This document shows positions 14,108 through 14,165 of a DNA stretch of 14,165 nt, one piece after another. Below the pieces are notes generated by a model. That model did not search any database. It saw only the letters and a list, made by a program, of their open reading frames with translations, and had not been told where the DNA came from. The stretch comes from Candidatus Sabulitectum sp. (GTDB taxonomy: Bacteria > Fermentibacterota > Fermentibacteria > Fermentibacterales > Fermentibacteraceae): NCBI GenBank assembly GCA_023145935.1, contig JAGLDB010000032.1, positions 1-14,165 on the forward strand. The letters run 5' to 3'. Position numbers and translations under genes: made by a program. Position 1 is the first letter of the stretch; the number at the start of each line of letters is the position of its first letter.

Positions 14108-14165
14108 TTATTTCTCCTCGCTCTTGGCAGGCGCTGTCTCAACGGGAGCTTTTTTTACTGCAGGA
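14108..14165 (-). CDS. rpsB: Ribosomal protein S2, C-terminal tail only (5' part beyond window)
   Basis: Only the last 18 codons and the TAA are visible, ending PVETAPAKSEEK. This Ala/Lys/Glu/Pro-rich tail is typical of the disordered extension of bacterial S2, but its sequence is not diagnostic. The call rests mainly on position: rpsB precedes tsf in nearly all bacteria, and the stop lies one base before the tsf ATG, whose ribosome site sits in these last codons. Confidence 0.75.
   Translation of the reverse strand, partial: PAVKKAPVETAPAKSEEK

Noticed and set aside
14107..14142. Upstream start for EF-Ts adding 12 residues
   Set aside because: The added residues are a shifted reading of the rpsB tail, while the ATG at 14106 has a strong GAGGAG site and a conserved N-terminus.
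1..14165. CRISPR arrays, insertion sequences, phage or defence genes
   Set aside because: Reading both strands I found no spaced direct repeats, transposase or integrase motifs, or recognisable defence proteins apart from the small toxin-antitoxin locus.

Overview
This window looks like a chromosomal segment of a Gram-negative bacterium. The envelope genes imply an outer membrane: a C-terminal outer-membrane barrel, an LpoB-type lipoprotein, further lipoproteins and RseP. Isoprenoids are made by the non-mevalonate (DXR) route. Fourteen of the sixteen genes I call lie on the minus strand. The mix of a Peptidase-MA/beta-propeller/barrel fusion, a COG3014-LpoB pair and many short unfamiliar exported proteins suggests an uncultured lineage, perhaps near the FCB group or Fermentibacterota. 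That placement is a guess from style, not from a search.

Right end (about 8384-14165, minus strand): a compact housekeeping operon in the widespread order rpsB (tail only), tsf, pyrH, frr, uppS, cdsA, dxr, rseP. Genes overlap or sit 1-3 bases apart. The products join translation (S2, EF-Ts, ribosome recycling factor), UMP phosphorylation, and envelope lipid supply: undecaprenyl diphosphate synthase, CDP-diacylglycerol synthase, DXP reductoisomerase, and the RseP intramembrane protease. The promoter lies beyond the window.

Middle (about 7600-8260, minus strand): a small type II toxin-antitoxin locus. The antitoxin gene looks intact. The ParE-like toxin keeps only its first ~33 residues and then continues in frame into an unrelated sequence, exactly at a perfect 9-bp inverted repeat. 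A short lipoprotein gene (7278-7601, plus strand) ends tail to tail with this chimera.

Left-centre (957-7181, minus strand): a five-gene envelope operon behind a good extended -10 promoter. It encodes a 944-residue exported gluzincin/beta-propeller/barrel fusion, an exported zinc-ribbon plus FGE/SUMF1-like protein without obvious catalytic cysteines, an LpoB-like lipoprotein, a COG3014 protein, and deoxyribose-phosphate aldolase (deoC). The first four may form an outer-membrane or peptidoglycan-associated assembly. deoC appears to be a metabolic passenger.

Left end (1-960): the N-terminal 235 residues of a UvrD/PcrA/Rep-family helicase on the minus strand, and a divergent 29-codon plus-strand ORF for a possible single-pass membrane peptide. 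That ORF has its own Shine-Dalgarno sequence and promoter-like -10, and a strong hairpin terminator separates it from convergent deoC. There is no sign of CRISPR, insertion sequences, phage genes or RNA genes. The most unusual items are the micro-ORF, the rearranged toxin and the unusual envelope operon.
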